Shown piece after piece: positions 25,436 through 37,672 of a stretch of DNA of 64,000 nucleotides. Position numbers and translations under genes: made by a program. Source of the DNA: Chrysoperla carnea (Eukaryota; Arthropoda; Insecta; Neuroptera; Chrysopidae). The stretch covers positions 22,080,001 through 22,144,000 of the forward strand of contig NC_058339.1 of the NCBI RefSeq assembly GCF_905475395.1, in the 5' to 3' direction. A model generated the notes under the pieces. It worked only from the letters and a program-made list of their open reading frames with translations, made no database searches and had not been told where the DNA came from. The first letter of the stretch is position 1, and each line of letters starts with the position of its first letter.

Positions 25436-26310
25436 TGATTGTATGAGCATGACAACAATGTTTGATTTAAAGGCTCAAAATTTGTTATAGGCAGATTTTT
25501 ACTCAAAGAATTAATATGTGGTTAAAATTTCAGCAAATTTAAGAAAAAAAAGTCATTTAAAAAACCACTGACAAATGCGATTTATTCTTTGTGAACCAAT
25601 TTTTGGAAATAAAATGTTCTGAATCAAGTCAGTTCGACCGTTTATTGGCTACAATGCCACTGAGAAACACACAGGCGCACAGATAAACACTTTAAACTTA
25701 AAACACTCTATCTTAAATTAATATCAAAGTGATGGTCATCAGATGACATGAAAGCGATGGTAATCAGATGAAAGGACATCAGATGGCATGAAAAGGATAC
25801 TTAGAGAGCTATCACTTTTGTGAAAAATTTTTGGAAATATTTTTATTGAAATTGAAATATTTCAGTTGACTTTGTTCTATTGAATTATTGTTTTGAATTA
25901 CCCAATTATTTTACCATTTCACTTTTCGAAATGAATTGAACCAGGTTTATTTGACCATTCATTTCCATAGTAATTATTTTTATGTTAAAATTATATATCA
26001 TGCCTTTTACAAACTGAATCAATTTTGAAGATCCTCGCCAATTTTTAGCTCGCACTTGAAAGATAGCTAAGAATATTCTCCGTTAAATTACCCGATTAAA
26101 AAATCGGTTCATCCGTTCAGGCGCTACGATGCCACAGACACACACACATAGCGGTCAAACTTATAACTCCTCTTTTTTTAGTTCGGGGGTTAAAAATACA
26201 TTAGCTCTTATGAAGGAATCTCAAAAAACGACATATTCGTCCATATAAATAATGTAATAGCAGGGTAGATTTAAGGTTGAAAGGAAATTATTTAAGAACG
26301 AAAAAAAAAT
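25436..26310 (+). mobile_element. foldback element, copy 3, interrupted by another repeat
   Basis: The left part (25440-25558, GTATGAGCATGACAACAATG onward) and a later part (26200-26300, ATTAGCTCTTATGAAGGAAT, CAAAAAACGACATATTCGTC, AGCAGGGTAGATTTAAGG) belong to the same foldback family as copies 1 and 2. Between them lies an unrelated repeat (25560-26196). The 3' foldback half is missing. Confidence 0.75.
25560..26196 (+). repeat. dispersed repeat nested inside foldback copy 3
   Basis: Contains ACAATGCCACTGAGAAACAC at its left and AATCGGTTCATCCGTTCAGG, GCTACGATGCCACAGACAC and TAGTTCGGGGGTTAAAA at its right. The family ends in GGGGGTTAAAA here and at 49675. The insertion interrupts a foldback element, giving a relative age. 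Confidence 0.7.
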
Positions 26311-26812
26311 TCTATAAAATCTAAAAATTTCGACCGTACTTGTCTACCAGCCAGAGCAAAACTAAATCGAATTTCCAATTTAGAGCAATAAAATTTCCCG
26401 ATATCAGAAGTTCAAGTGTTTACTAGAAATGAATAATCTACTCTAAAACTACATTTCGATAGATTATTATAATCATAATATGTAACCAACAATTTAGAGT
26501 ATATCATGGACATTCATATACATATGTATAAATTGTTATAATAATAATTGTCAGTCAATCAGAATATTATTATTACCGAATATAACAAATTTACCAAACG
26601 ATTGGTTGTCTATCGATGGAATCGATACGATGAATGTATGTGGTATTACATGCATGTATATATCTGGGACACAACATAACAATTAAATATTAGAATCGTT
26701 AACATTTAGGTTTTATATGATTTGATGTACACTTGATATTTGAATAAATATTAAAATTTTGCTGCAAAACATAAACTATTCACATAGGTAAAGAAGTTTT
26801 AACAATACGATA
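26311..26812. other. noncoding stretch
   Basis: No gene or element recognised. Confidence 0.4.
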
Positions 26813-26814
26813 TA

Positions 26815-27235
26815 CAGTCAAACCTGGTTAAGTGAGAACTAGATAGATGAGAAAACTCTATAAGTGAGAGTAATGGACAGGACCCATCATTTTAAGCTCT
26901 CAAAACCTCTATTAGCGAGAAACAGAAACCTCTGTAATAGAGAATCGTTTTTCTCTCATGCACCTCCGTAAGTGAGACTGCTACTTATCTATACCTCTAT
27001 TAGCGACAGTATATATGTACATAATATATATTGTGCATATTATTGTGCATAATTTTATCATATTACATATTTACTACATTCGTACTTGCTGTGACTTGTT
27101 ATTGCTGCGTACCTCTTTAAAAGAGAAACGCTACCGATGTACCTGCATTAGCGAGAAACTCGGGTTATTGAGAAACCTCTATAAGCGAGAATGAGATTGT
27201 GCTCCCTTGAACTCTCGCTTATCCAGGTTTGACTG
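26815..27235. mobile_element. pogo/Tigger-like miniature inverted-repeat element
   Basis: Starts CAGTCAAACCTGGTTAAG and ends CTTATCCAGGTTTGACTG, flanked by TA on both sides (26813-26814 and 27236-27237). The CAGT...AACC ends plus a TA target duplication are characteristic of the pogo branch of Tc1/mariner. Internally it repeats a motif like ACCTCTATTAGCGAGA at least four times. At 421 bp there is no transposase. Confidence 0.9.
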
Positions 27236-30076
27236 TATGCAACAAATTGGGCATAGATAATTGCAGATTAAAAAATCTCTGTATGATCGCCAAATTTTAT
27301 AAATGTGTTTATATAGTAACTACATTTTGGTGTAGAGTTGGTTTATTTTATGTTGAACCTTACAAACAAAGAGAATAAATAATATTACATTTTTATATAT
27401 GTATTATTATTTATTCTCTGATTCGTCATTTTTCAGCCAACTTTGAACGAAAAAATAGTAATAAAAAGCCCGATAATCTAGGAATGATTTGTGATTTTTT
27501 GCAAACTTTGTTAATCAAAAAATGTACTTATAAAGTTTTATTTAAATTTCTAGTATTATCCAATCCTTGCATATCTCGTTAAACATGATTATTTGTGAAC
27601 AGTGATATAATCCTAGTACAAAAAAGTGCGCTTCAAGAAAATGTCGCTGGCAACCATTTATTTCACGCTTATATGCACTCGACCTTAAATAAATAAATAA
27701 AAACCACAATAACTATAAATTGTAATAAAAATATTTCACCAAATTTCTGCAAACTTATTTTTCTTTCTACAGTCGTAAAAATTTATTGAAAATATAATTT
27801 ATATAGTTTGTTATATATAATTCTATCATGTTAGTGAAAAAAGAAACTCGTATGGTTGCTACATGTGTGGAAGTGGTGTGTGAATATGTGTATGGTTGGC
27901 ATTAAGTACTTCACAGACTTCAATGTCACACACATGTACAATTGTATGTAAGGCGTAGATATGTGTCATTGAAGAAATTCTTCAATCCAATGTGGTAGAT
28001 TGCCTTAAATGTTGTATACAACGTGTCTCAATAAATAAAGAAATAAAATAAAGATCTAAAACTAAAACTGCGACGACTGCAGAATCACGCTCTTAAAAGT
28101 ATGAAAACAAGCAAATTTTTATAATAAGTAAAATCGTCATTACAGTCGGGGGACCTCTTAGATTAAACAGTTTTCCACATTACAGAAACTTTATTTTATT
28201 TAAACTATTTTGGGGTTATATTTCGTGGTAAAAGTATATCAACATATATATATTTGAATAGTGCTAATTACGCCTTTTTATATACCAAACACGCTATCCT
28301 TAAATCGAAATCTGTTTTTCGATAATAACTTTATGACCTCTAGAGGGCGCCATATTCAATTTATTGTGACGCTACATAGTCTCTATCCAGAGGACGATCA
28401 AGACGCTTTTAATGATACCTCTTTGTCAAATTATGATAAGTAGTTTAGAAGCTCGGAGGGAACAGACGAAAATACATCCATTTTAAACTATTTTGCGGTT
28501 ATAATTTCATAATTAAGTATAACAATGTATATATTTTTAAAAAGTACTAACTTACGCATTTTTCGCATAACTAATATCTTACTTATGTAATTTTATATAT
28601 TTATTTTTCACATTTGAAACAAGCTGTATTTCTATAGTAAATAAACGAAAAATATTTTCCGTTGCATAAAATATAAATTTTCTTATCTTTACATTTTCTA
28701 AAAAAAAAAAGTAACAGTTACAGTTTGATTATATCACCCTGTATTTATGTATTCAGATAGTGGTGCCTTCAAGCCATAGAAAAACACATTTCCTTCACGA
28801 TAATCACACCGTTGAATCAACGAAGAATAGAACTATGGCCGGTGATTTATTGATATAGTTTATTGCCGTTTATTCCGCCCAACTGAGTTTTATAGATGTT
28901 TTTTTTTTTCATCTTTTCTCTTTTTTACTCCTACTACTTAAATGCATTTTGCACCTTTTTTTTCATCATTTTATTCACAATGTAATAAAAAGTAAGGTGT
29001 ATAAATATTCAGATGAAATCTTTTTCTGTATCATTGTTTATTGATATATTTCAGTGAGGGTAGAAAAATGTGTATGTATATATCTATACAAGTGAATTTG
29101 ATGACAATTTAACTTATGTCTCTGATAAATGTCATTAAAAAATATTTTTCTCCTAAATATCTTTGTTTCTAAGTAATCCTACAAAGTTCGTTTCAAATAT
29201 TACAATGATATAACTTACATCACATTCTGTTGCAGCCAGTTATAGATATACTTTCCGTTTTTAGTTTATTGAGGCATATACAGAATGTTTCCTAAGTAAG
29301 TACGAAAAACTAAGTATCATATTCTTGATCATGGGCGCCGAATGAATTACATTCAAGGAAGTGCACCTGTATCTACACTAGGATGTATCAAAAGAATCGA
29401 CAAATCATCTACAAATATGAGAACATAATACTAAGAGGAATCATATCTACCCTTAATTGAACGTACAGCAAAGCTCAAACAATTTTTTGTAGGAAATTTA
29501 AACGCTCTACAAAAGAGGTTTTTTACACTTTTATTGCTAATCCAATTATTTAAAAGATATCGAAAGTCAATGTTTGAAGAAATGAGAAAATTTTTTCCCC
29601 ATTTTTTAACTTGCTAATTGATCGCCTGGGCCTGCCAGTGTATCACGACTATTGCAGGAGCCTTACATTAAATGATCAGATGAAATAAACCCATCAACCT
29701 GTCGAAGTTTAGTAGTTATCAGTCTCTTTACTTCTTATTTGTTGATAAATCTCTTAACAAACCATCATAATGTATCTAATAATTTCAAATGCAAATCTTT
29801 TGCTGTGAAGTTAACAAATATGAAGTCTTAAGTTTTAAGAATATTATAAAAAGTAACTATTTAAACTTCTGTATAAATTAGTTTCTTTGCATACGCCGTT
29901 ATTTTATTCTTTAAATTAAAAGAGCACGATATAATCCTTCCGCTCTAAGTATAAATTTATTTGTTATTTTTGAGTGTACTTTTCTTTGTTTGTACGTAAT
30001 TGGGTACTTGTTGGAAACACTACACCAAGTTTTGCATAATTCCGATATACTTCATTGTTTAAGATAAAAAATGTAT
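27236..30076. other. noncoding stretch with short hairpins
   Basis: A 15-bp inverted repeat lies at 27370-27419 (AGAGAATAAATAATA and its complement). ATCACCCTGTATTTATG near 28734 and ATATACAGAATGTTTCC near 29278 resemble ends of insect short repeat elements. The 60-codon frame at 28261-28443 is unrecognised. Confidence 0.4.
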
Positions 30077-30114
30077 CCTGTTTGGTATAAGAAAATCCTC
30101 TTATACCAAACAGG
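30077..30114. repeat. perfect 16-bp hairpin
   Basis: CCTGTTTGGTATAAGA, a six-base loop AAATCC, then TCTTATACCAAACAGG. The stem is perfect. No adjacent promoter or gene explains it. Confidence 0.85.
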
Positions 30115-31404
30115 CTTCTGATTATATATGAAAGTCGCAGTATTTGGCATATAAGGTACCTACATAATGTCGTGACTCTCTCAAAGAAAGTGGAAGCTTC
30201 ATATGAACATATTTTGACGTCTGAAAAATTTGTTTATTTATTCAATATAATTATGTGAAAAAATAACTTGTACACTATACCATGTAATATGCGCTATAAG
30301 GCTGAAGGTCTCTTTGGGGAGTTAAGGAGATTCGAAACAAAGTATAAAGAAATAAGGGAATAGAAAAGATTCTTAAGGGAAATTATGAATGTGAGCTAAG
30401 CCTGTGCTGACGCCGGAGGGCTATTTGAGTATTAAGCAGTACCAGCGGATACAGATGTGCGGAGATGCGGATCAACAGCATTATAGTAATTCTGGAAAAA
30501 AACGAAAATAAGTAATAGTCTTCCTCGGGAAATATTCACATCCTCCTGTAAGAAATCTTTCCATGTGATAAATAAATTTTTATTTGGAACACCCCATTTA
30601 CTATGTATTAAGTTAGAGATACCCATCCAGAATTCAACTCAACTAAATAGAAGTATATTATATAATATTTAAAAGAAGCGAATAAAAGGGTATGATGGTA
30701 TGGAATATGTATCAAGTGTTGTAGGTATGTATATGTATAACTAAACAATTGACTTGAAGAAAGAGGATCATTCATTCGAGTTGGATACGAGTCTCCAGGG
30801 TGATAACAATTTATGGAAACTGCGTTTCTTTAAAATATACTTCCTTTTAATTGCTTCGTTGAGAATTAACTCCCCGTATTTATTACTGATATACCGACTT
30901 ACTCGTGTGATGTTGTGCCTGCTTGGTTGCTGCCTGCATGCCTTTTTTATAGTCGTTAATATATATAAATACCAAATTGCTGTTAAAATATACTTTACAG
31001 AAATGTGAAAAGCAAAAAAAATATATATAAGTATATAAAGAAACATAGAATATATAGAATTACAAATAATTTGCAATGTAACGATTCATAAATTTTATGT
31101 TTATAATCTATATGTATATATATCCATCGTTCACTTCTGTATATTTATACGGTTAACGATGTATAATGATGTGTACTTCTTCACAGAATTATCGATTAGT
31201 TTAAAATGCTATTAATGAATTTAATTAAATATAAGTGAAAAATGTGCAATTCTTCCAATCGTCGCATTTAAAATATTCCTAATTAATAATTCATTCAACA
31301 AACAAATTAGTTTCTTGCATCTTACGGCATATTTTGTGTATCTCGGTTCGGTGATATTTGACTTTGATCGTTGAGTTGTTCAAATTATGGGTCGTAAAAT
31401 TTGA
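30115..31404. other. noncoding stretch, two overlapping unrecognised frames
   Basis: A richer patch lies at 30395-30480. At 30754-31076 frames of 84 (plus) and 102 (minus) codons overlap antisense; neither has a family signature, and the overlap suggests chance. Confidence 0.4.
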
Positions 31405-31815
31405 GACTCATATAACATATCGCAATATTTGGATCGATTTTAATCCGTATCTCAAAAACTATTCGGCCAGTCAACAAATGCACCCGATTTTTGTACTTGT
31501 GAATCAGAATTACCTTATTTTCTGAGTTTTATCGAAATTGGAGATTAAAATAAATTTCGATTTTTTACAATCTTTTAAGGGATCACCCCTTTGCAAAAAT
31601 CGAGAAAAACGCAAAAAAATTTTTTTTTGGAATTTAATAAAACTCGGTGGATGAGATAATTTTGATCCAAAAAGTATAAAAGTCAGGTTAATTTAATGAT
31701 TGGATGCAAAGTTTCTGAGATATTGCAATATTTGGATCGATTTTAGTCCGTATCTCAAAAACTATTCGACCAGTCAACAAATGCACCCGATTTTTGTACT
31801 TTTTGGGTCAAACAC
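31405..31815 (-). repeat. 305-bp-type repeat, locus 5 (reverse)
   Basis: The 'CCGTATCTCAAAAACTATTC' block occurs twice, 304 bp apart (about 31446 and 31750), giving the unit length. The plus frame at 31700-31942 is a repeat shadow. Confidence 0.8.
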
Positions 31816-32635
31816 TATGTTAAATTTTACAAAATTCAAGTTACTGAAATTCCACCCTATTTTATTATACCCAATCTTATATAATCAATATTATATATCA
31901 CAAAGTAAAAAATTTGAAATTTTACATAAACTTGAATCATGATGACTAAACAATGAACAAAACATAATAAAATTGAAAATTGTCCTTTTAAAAAGAATTT
32001 TATGATCAGCATTAAGTTAAAATATTGGAAAAAATGTTTATTAACATAATAGCATAACGAAATAAACATAAAAGCAAAAAGGTTTACACATGATTAGGAG
32101 ATATACTCGTATATATACGTTGTACTCACACAATTTATTTTTCTTTTTAATATTTTTATCAATTCAAATAGTAAACTACTACTGGTTTGTGTCTTTTTAC
32201 CTACCTATTCACTAGAAAAAGAATTTCGAAATGATATAATAAAGTTTCATTTCAATGTATGGAAACGTAGCAACACATACAGAACTACAGTCAGTCTCAG
32301 TCCATCGTTTTGATACGTGTTCAATTCCATAAAAGCTGACTTGCACGTGTCGACTAAACAATCTCATACTATTCATATCACAACAAAAATGAATATCAGT
32401 TATTCGACTATCCTTTAACAGAAAAAAAATGCAGAAAGATTGTGCTTCGTATATCCAACAATTCCTACAGATTAAAGTACCCAATATAAACCTTTACAAA
32501 ATATTTGGGTAGGTAAACCTATTCATTAAATTTTGTATAATTTTTAAAATGTCCTTTCACAGTGATACTATATAGTTTTAGATGTTTATAGAAACATCAA
32601 AAAATATAGAAATCATTCAAATATAGGTACATGGT
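31816..32635. other. noncoding stretch
   Basis: Includes an unrecognised 90-codon minus frame at 32212-32484 (MGTLICRNCWIYEAQ...) without supporting splice or family evidence. Confidence 0.4.
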
Positions 32636-33090
32636 GGGCCATTTTACGCCTAAATATCTGAATGATTCCGGGAACCAGGACTCCATATTCTTGAAACATA
32701 TTAGACCTAAGTTAATTTTGACCACAAATTTGAAAAATATGGCCCAAATTTAGTAGGATTACATACTCAGTTTATCAAAATTGGATAAAACTTTGATGTG
32801 ATAGAGCAAAATTAAATTTTTTGGATTCTGATGACGTCATAAAGTTAAAAAATTCGATTTTCTTGATATCAAAGGCAAATTTGATCCGATCTTATTGGAG
32901 TTTTTTTCGAAACCCACTAATTTTGGGTCATTGTTTTCAGCTGTGATGTCGGTTTTTCGCTAGCTATCACTTATGTGAATAATTCCGGAACCAGGACTCC
33001 ATATTCTTGAAACATATTAGAGCTAGATTAATTTTGACCACAAATTTGAAAAGTATGACCCAAATTTAGTAGGCTTACATACTAGGTTTA
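32636..33090 (+). repeat. 316-bp tandem repeat, locus 1
   Basis: CCAGGACTCCATATTCTTG recurs 316 bp apart (32675 and 32991), with shared blocks GATTCTGATGACGTCAT and GCTAGCTATCACTTATGTG. About one and a half units are present, preceded by GGTGGGCCATTTTACGCC, which resembles the end of the foldback element at 50802. The same unit recurs at 45690-46425. Confidence 0.8.
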
Positions 33091-34306
33091 TTTAGTTACC
33101 TTGAAAATTTTCCTTTTTAGTGTTATAATAGTTACGTTTAAACGTTACGCTTAAACAACCCCGAATATTTTTTTTAGAATGTTCGAATATTTTAGTAGGC
33201 CATTTATTTATGACAAAAAGTTTTTTAAAAGATTAAAACGCCTATCTGTCTGAGATTTTATTATTATGTGGAGGTGCAGGGAAGTTAATTTTGATAATTT
33301 TAATATTTATTATTTGCTTGTCCTCCATAATACGAATAGTTATTCGGATTACAAATACTGTAACATAATTGTGAAAAACTACTACCAAGACTGATATGAT
33401 ATTTTCAAATCGGAAAAATAAAAATTCTTTTAAAATAACATCGGTTTATATAAAATAAAGAGAGATATTTTATACATATTTATATAATGCATAAGTTTTT
33501 CTCACTTTGACAATTTATAATGGTGGTAATAGGATATATAATAGTATTATTTTGATTGTAATACTATGTGTAGATTGGAAAATTGAACATTTAATACACA
33601 TAGAAACACACAACTATTACACAAAATGGTAACAACATTGGGATACTAAATTGTCATAAAACTGTCAAATCAATTGACGTGACATTTTTAGAGTATGAGT
33701 ATTAAAATGGAGACCTAATTAAAGTGAAAATTTATTATGAAAGCGTTATTTTGAATCTCAAATATTCGTATATATGTTACCGATAAAGTATATAATTCTA
33801 TAACAGTTAGTGGTCCCCTAGTTAGTGAACTCTTCTTGGCAAAATATTACATAATCTATATACACCTATTATTACATGCTAAGGATATGCAGGTAATTAA
33901 TTAAATCTGAATATTTTTAAATACTTTTGAAAAATACTTTTTAAGGAACAAGCTTGTATAGTACTAAAAAGCAGAAAATATTTTTTTCTATGAATCACTC
34001 ATACAATCACTTGAAGCGTACAATTTTAATTATCAAAAATGAATCGGAGTGTGAAATATTGTAAAGAGGAAAGATTTGATTTTTCTTTTCTTTTGTTTGT
34101 AATAGATAAACTCAAAAATACTACACCAATTTTAAAAATTCTTCCATCAATATAAAGCTTCATTATCAGCGAGTAACATGAACTGTATTTTTTTAAAAAC
34201 CTATGAAATTTAGAACAAAAGATTCATAAGTGAGAGTAAGCCAAATGATGGCTATAATGCAGTTGTGTTTATTAGTAACTGCTAGTATTTAATAAATTAT
34301 TAATTT
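33091..34306. other. noncoding stretch
   Basis: No gene, RNA or element recognised. Confidence 0.4.
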
Positions 34307-34420
34307 CCCCGGTTTCTTTTCCTGCCTAAGGGTGTCCATTCTGTTAATTTTTTGCTCCACTTGCTTTCAGCTGTTCTTATAACATGGTCAGTCCATTTGA
34401 ACTTTAACTTCTTTATAAAC
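34307..34420 (-). pseudogene. non-LTR reverse transcriptase C-terminal fragment
   Basis: Minus-strand translation reads KKLKFKWTDHVIRTAESKW and then SKKLTEWTPLGRKRNRG, the same conserved C-terminal tail as the element at 7.3 kb but from a different copy. Only about 37 residues remain. Class RTE-like by inference. Confidence 0.8.
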
Positions 34421-35585
34421 ATATATGAATGCAAGTTTTCGGGCATTCTATAAAATACATGATGAATATCATATTATTCACTTTGCCGGTAGCATGTACA
34501 TCCCTACATTCGTTGACAATGTAGAAATAATATTGTATTCAATTTGCATATTATTTTACACAATTTTAGTGTTTTCAACTGAAGTGTATAACTTACCACA
34601 ATTTGTTACTTCCTGTAGATTGGTTCAAGCCTTTCCATTTAAATATATCAGTAATATATATTTAAGATTATTCTTTCAAATCGGGCTAACAAAATACCAC
34701 AAACCTCAACAAATTTAAATAATTTAAAATCACAAAAGTACTTTTTTGATTAAAACTGATGAAAAAATTCAAAAATTTGTACTATACGCAAACCAGCTCC
34801 CCCTCCCACCCTTTGATTATCTGTCGATTTTTCTCATTAACGAACTTGAACGTTCAAATAGAAAAACCCTTCTTGATACCAAATTTTATTCAAATCGGAC
34901 TTAAATTGCGACCGCTAGAGAGTTTACAAACACATAAACGTATCCGTATTTGAATAAATTTGTTCAAAATTCCATCATCAGTAAGTATAAAAGCAAATAA
35001 TACCATTTCCTTGGGAAATTCGTTGATAATCAAAAATCTCTTCCAAGAAAATTAAAAAATTCATCCAAAAAATCCATTCAAGTTCTACTATTAATAGCAA
35101 TTCTATACAAAAATTAAATTTCGCTCTGTGTTTTTTTTTTTTAAGCATAATACGATAATTTTAATTTGTTAGAGGGGTATGTTAGTTATTCTTATCACTT
35201 TAGGGATAAATTAACGAAATTCAAACAACACTGGATTTAAGTTATTATCTTAAAGTTTGTGAGAATAATATTAGAATAGAGACAGGTAAATATAACTACA
35301 TACAGGACCATCACTGGTAAATTAATAAAGTTATATTCGAGAATAGGTAACGTAGAGGTATAGACGCAATTAAATATGAATATTTCATTTTGAAAATAAT
35401 CAAATTTATATGTAAGTGTAGATATAATGTAACTTAAATATGTCAAAATTACAATTTTATGTTGAACCCAGAACATTATATTTGACTATCCTATATATGG
35501 GTACAGATACAGACTGTCTTCTAAAATATTTTGTATTAACTACTTAACCGATTTGAAAATTTATTTCAACCATAATAAGTTACAA
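34421..35585. other. noncoding stretch
   Basis: Plus frames at 34425-34718 (97 codons) and 34759-34953 and a minus frame at 35237-35476 are unrecognised and AT-driven. Confidence 0.4.
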
Positions 35586-36188
35586 TGTAGAGTTTTTGAG
35601 AAATCGCAATGTTTGGATCGATTTTAGTCCATATCTCAAAAATTATTCGACCAGTCAACAAATGCATTCGATTGTTGTACTTTTCGGATCCAAATTCCCT
35701 TATATACTGAGTTTTATCGAAATTGAAGATAAAAAATTTTTTTCAATTTTTTGCAATTTTTATAATTACCCTTTTAAAAAAAATCGAGAAAATCGGTAAA
35801 AAAAATTTTGTTTTGGAATTTGATGAAACTCGGTGGATGGGGTAATTTTGATCCAAAAATTATTAAAATCAGGTTAATTTCATGATTGGATGCAGAGTTT
35901 TTGAGATATTCCAATATTTGGATCGATTTTAGCCCGTATCTCAAAAACTATTCGACCAGTCAATAAATGCACCCGATTTTTGTACTTTTTGGGTTAAAAT
36001 TACCTTAGGTAGGTACTGAGTTTTTTCAAAATTGAAGATAAAAATAATTTTTCGATTTTTTCCAAAAATCCTTTGAAAAAATCGAGAAAAACGCAAAAAA
36101 AAATTTTATTTTGTTCCAAATTTTGATCCAAAAAGTATAAAAATCAGGTTAATTTAATGATTGGGTGCAGAGTTTCTCAGATATCGTT
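35586..36188 (-). repeat. 305-bp-type repeat, locus 6 (reverse)
   Basis: About two units with TCTCAAAAATTATTCGACC near 35634 and TCTCAAAAACTATTCGACC about 304 bp later. Inverted arms AATTTGATGAAACTCGGTGG and TTTTATCGAAATTGAAG are visible. The plus frame 35596-35799 is a shadow. Confidence 0.8.
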
Positions 36189-36705
36189 ATTATCCTATTA
36201 TTACTTAAATAGACTTTTCAATTCCCACTTAGTTCTGATTCTCAATCCTTTGTAAGCGATGATGGAGCATTGCAAAGATCTTTTGGCTGCATCCTGTATA
36301 AATATGTATGTATGGATAATGTAATAGATGGTCATAAAATAATAGCTAGGTACCTTGTATCTTGATATGAATGTTGAACGGAATATGAAACATATATTTC
36401 CTATTACACATCACAGTCAAAATATTAGACATACAATATTACTGTACATTAAATTGACCGCTGACCAATGTTCGTCCACAATCCTTTCCTTTACTAATAT
36501 AATAAACCTTAAACTGACTTAATCACTTTCAGAACATTGTTCTCATAACTATATACGACATATATCTCTTTAAGTTAAGGTAGGATTATTCATTTTATAA
36601 GAAATGTTAATATTTTCAAATTGTCCCAAACCGTGAATTTCTTGATAATATCTTTGAATATCGCAATTCATTGATCGAACAAATCCATTTTTTTATAAAC
36701 ATCAT
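36189..36705. other. noncoding stretch
   Basis: No recognised feature. Confidence 0.4.
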
Positions 36706-36950
36706 GATATAAAAACAAAAAACCGTTTTTACAACGGACCAAAAAGTATAAAATAATAAATAACTATTGAAATACTTGTAAGATTGGAAACAAAAAACAT
36801 AGGACGCATGCAGCAAACACTACACTTTTTATAGTTAGGTATTGCATGGGCCACATGTTTTTCGTTTCCAATCTTACAAGTATTTCAATAGCTATTTATT
36901 ACTTGATACTTTTTAGTCCGTTGTAAAAACGGTGTTTTGTTTTTATATAA
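36706..36950. repeat. long inverted repeat, arms about 100 bp
   Basis: Left arm 36706-36803 and right arm 36850-36950 share CCGTTTTTACAACGGAC, CTATTGAAATACTTGTAAG and ATTGGAAAC in opposite orientation at roughly 90% identity, with a loop under 50 bp. A transcript would fold into one long near-perfect hairpin. Confidence 0.85.
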
Positions 36951-36954
36951 TAGT

Positions 36955-37672
36955 GCGTAAATAACTCTGCCTGTCTGTCTGTCTGTTACGCAATCACGCC
37001 AAAACTTATGAACCGATTTAAATGAAATTTGGTACAGAGATAGTCTAGAGCCTGAGAAAAGGCATAGATTACTTTTTAATGCGAAAAAATGGTTGAAATA
37101 AGGGATGCAAGTGTATGGAAATTGTCATTTTTAAAGCTAGAAGCTTCAAACTTTTAGGGTTTTTATTAGATATAAATAAATACGACATTCAAATTTTGTG
37201 AAAATTTTACCCTTAAGCGGGTAAAAATAGGGGATAAAAGTTATTGTGTGACGTCGGCAAAATAGCTTACGGTCCAAAAAATAAAAATATAGAAGAAATA
37301 CGGAGAATTATGAAGTCATTACAAAATGAGAAACTTAAATTAACGCGACAGCGGAAAATAAAATTAAAAAGGTGAATGCAACAGTGGATACAAACTAGGC
37401 CACAGTCTTCAAAATATATGTCTTCAAGATATAGGTGTAGGTATTAGGTACTTAACCGATTTGTAAAATTATTTCACGCATATAAAGCTTTATTATCAGC
37501 GAGTATCATGGGCTGTTTTCAAACAAATTAGGATTCCGCACCAAAATAATAAAATCGATACATTGCGAACAAAAGGAGGATCAGTGACATTTGAAGTGAT
37601 GGTTATAACAAAATAATCTTTGTATTTAAAATTGAAGTTGCCCAACAAAGCGGGCAGTTCACAGCTAGTTTA
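36955..37672 (+). repeat. dispersed repeat with GCGGGCAGTTCACAGCTAGT tail
   Basis: Begins with CTGCCTGTCTGTCTGTCTG, TTACGCAATCACGCC and GAACCGATTTAAATGAAATT, and ends with TTGCCCAACAAAGCGGGC then AGTTCACAGCTAGT. Related to 5315-5785. Noncoding. It starts right beside the long hairpin at 36706-36950. Confidence 0.7.

Noticed and set aside
30754..31076. Overlapping antisense open frames of 84 and 102 codons
   Set aside because: Hydrophobic, AT-driven, no motifs; antisense overlap suggests chance.
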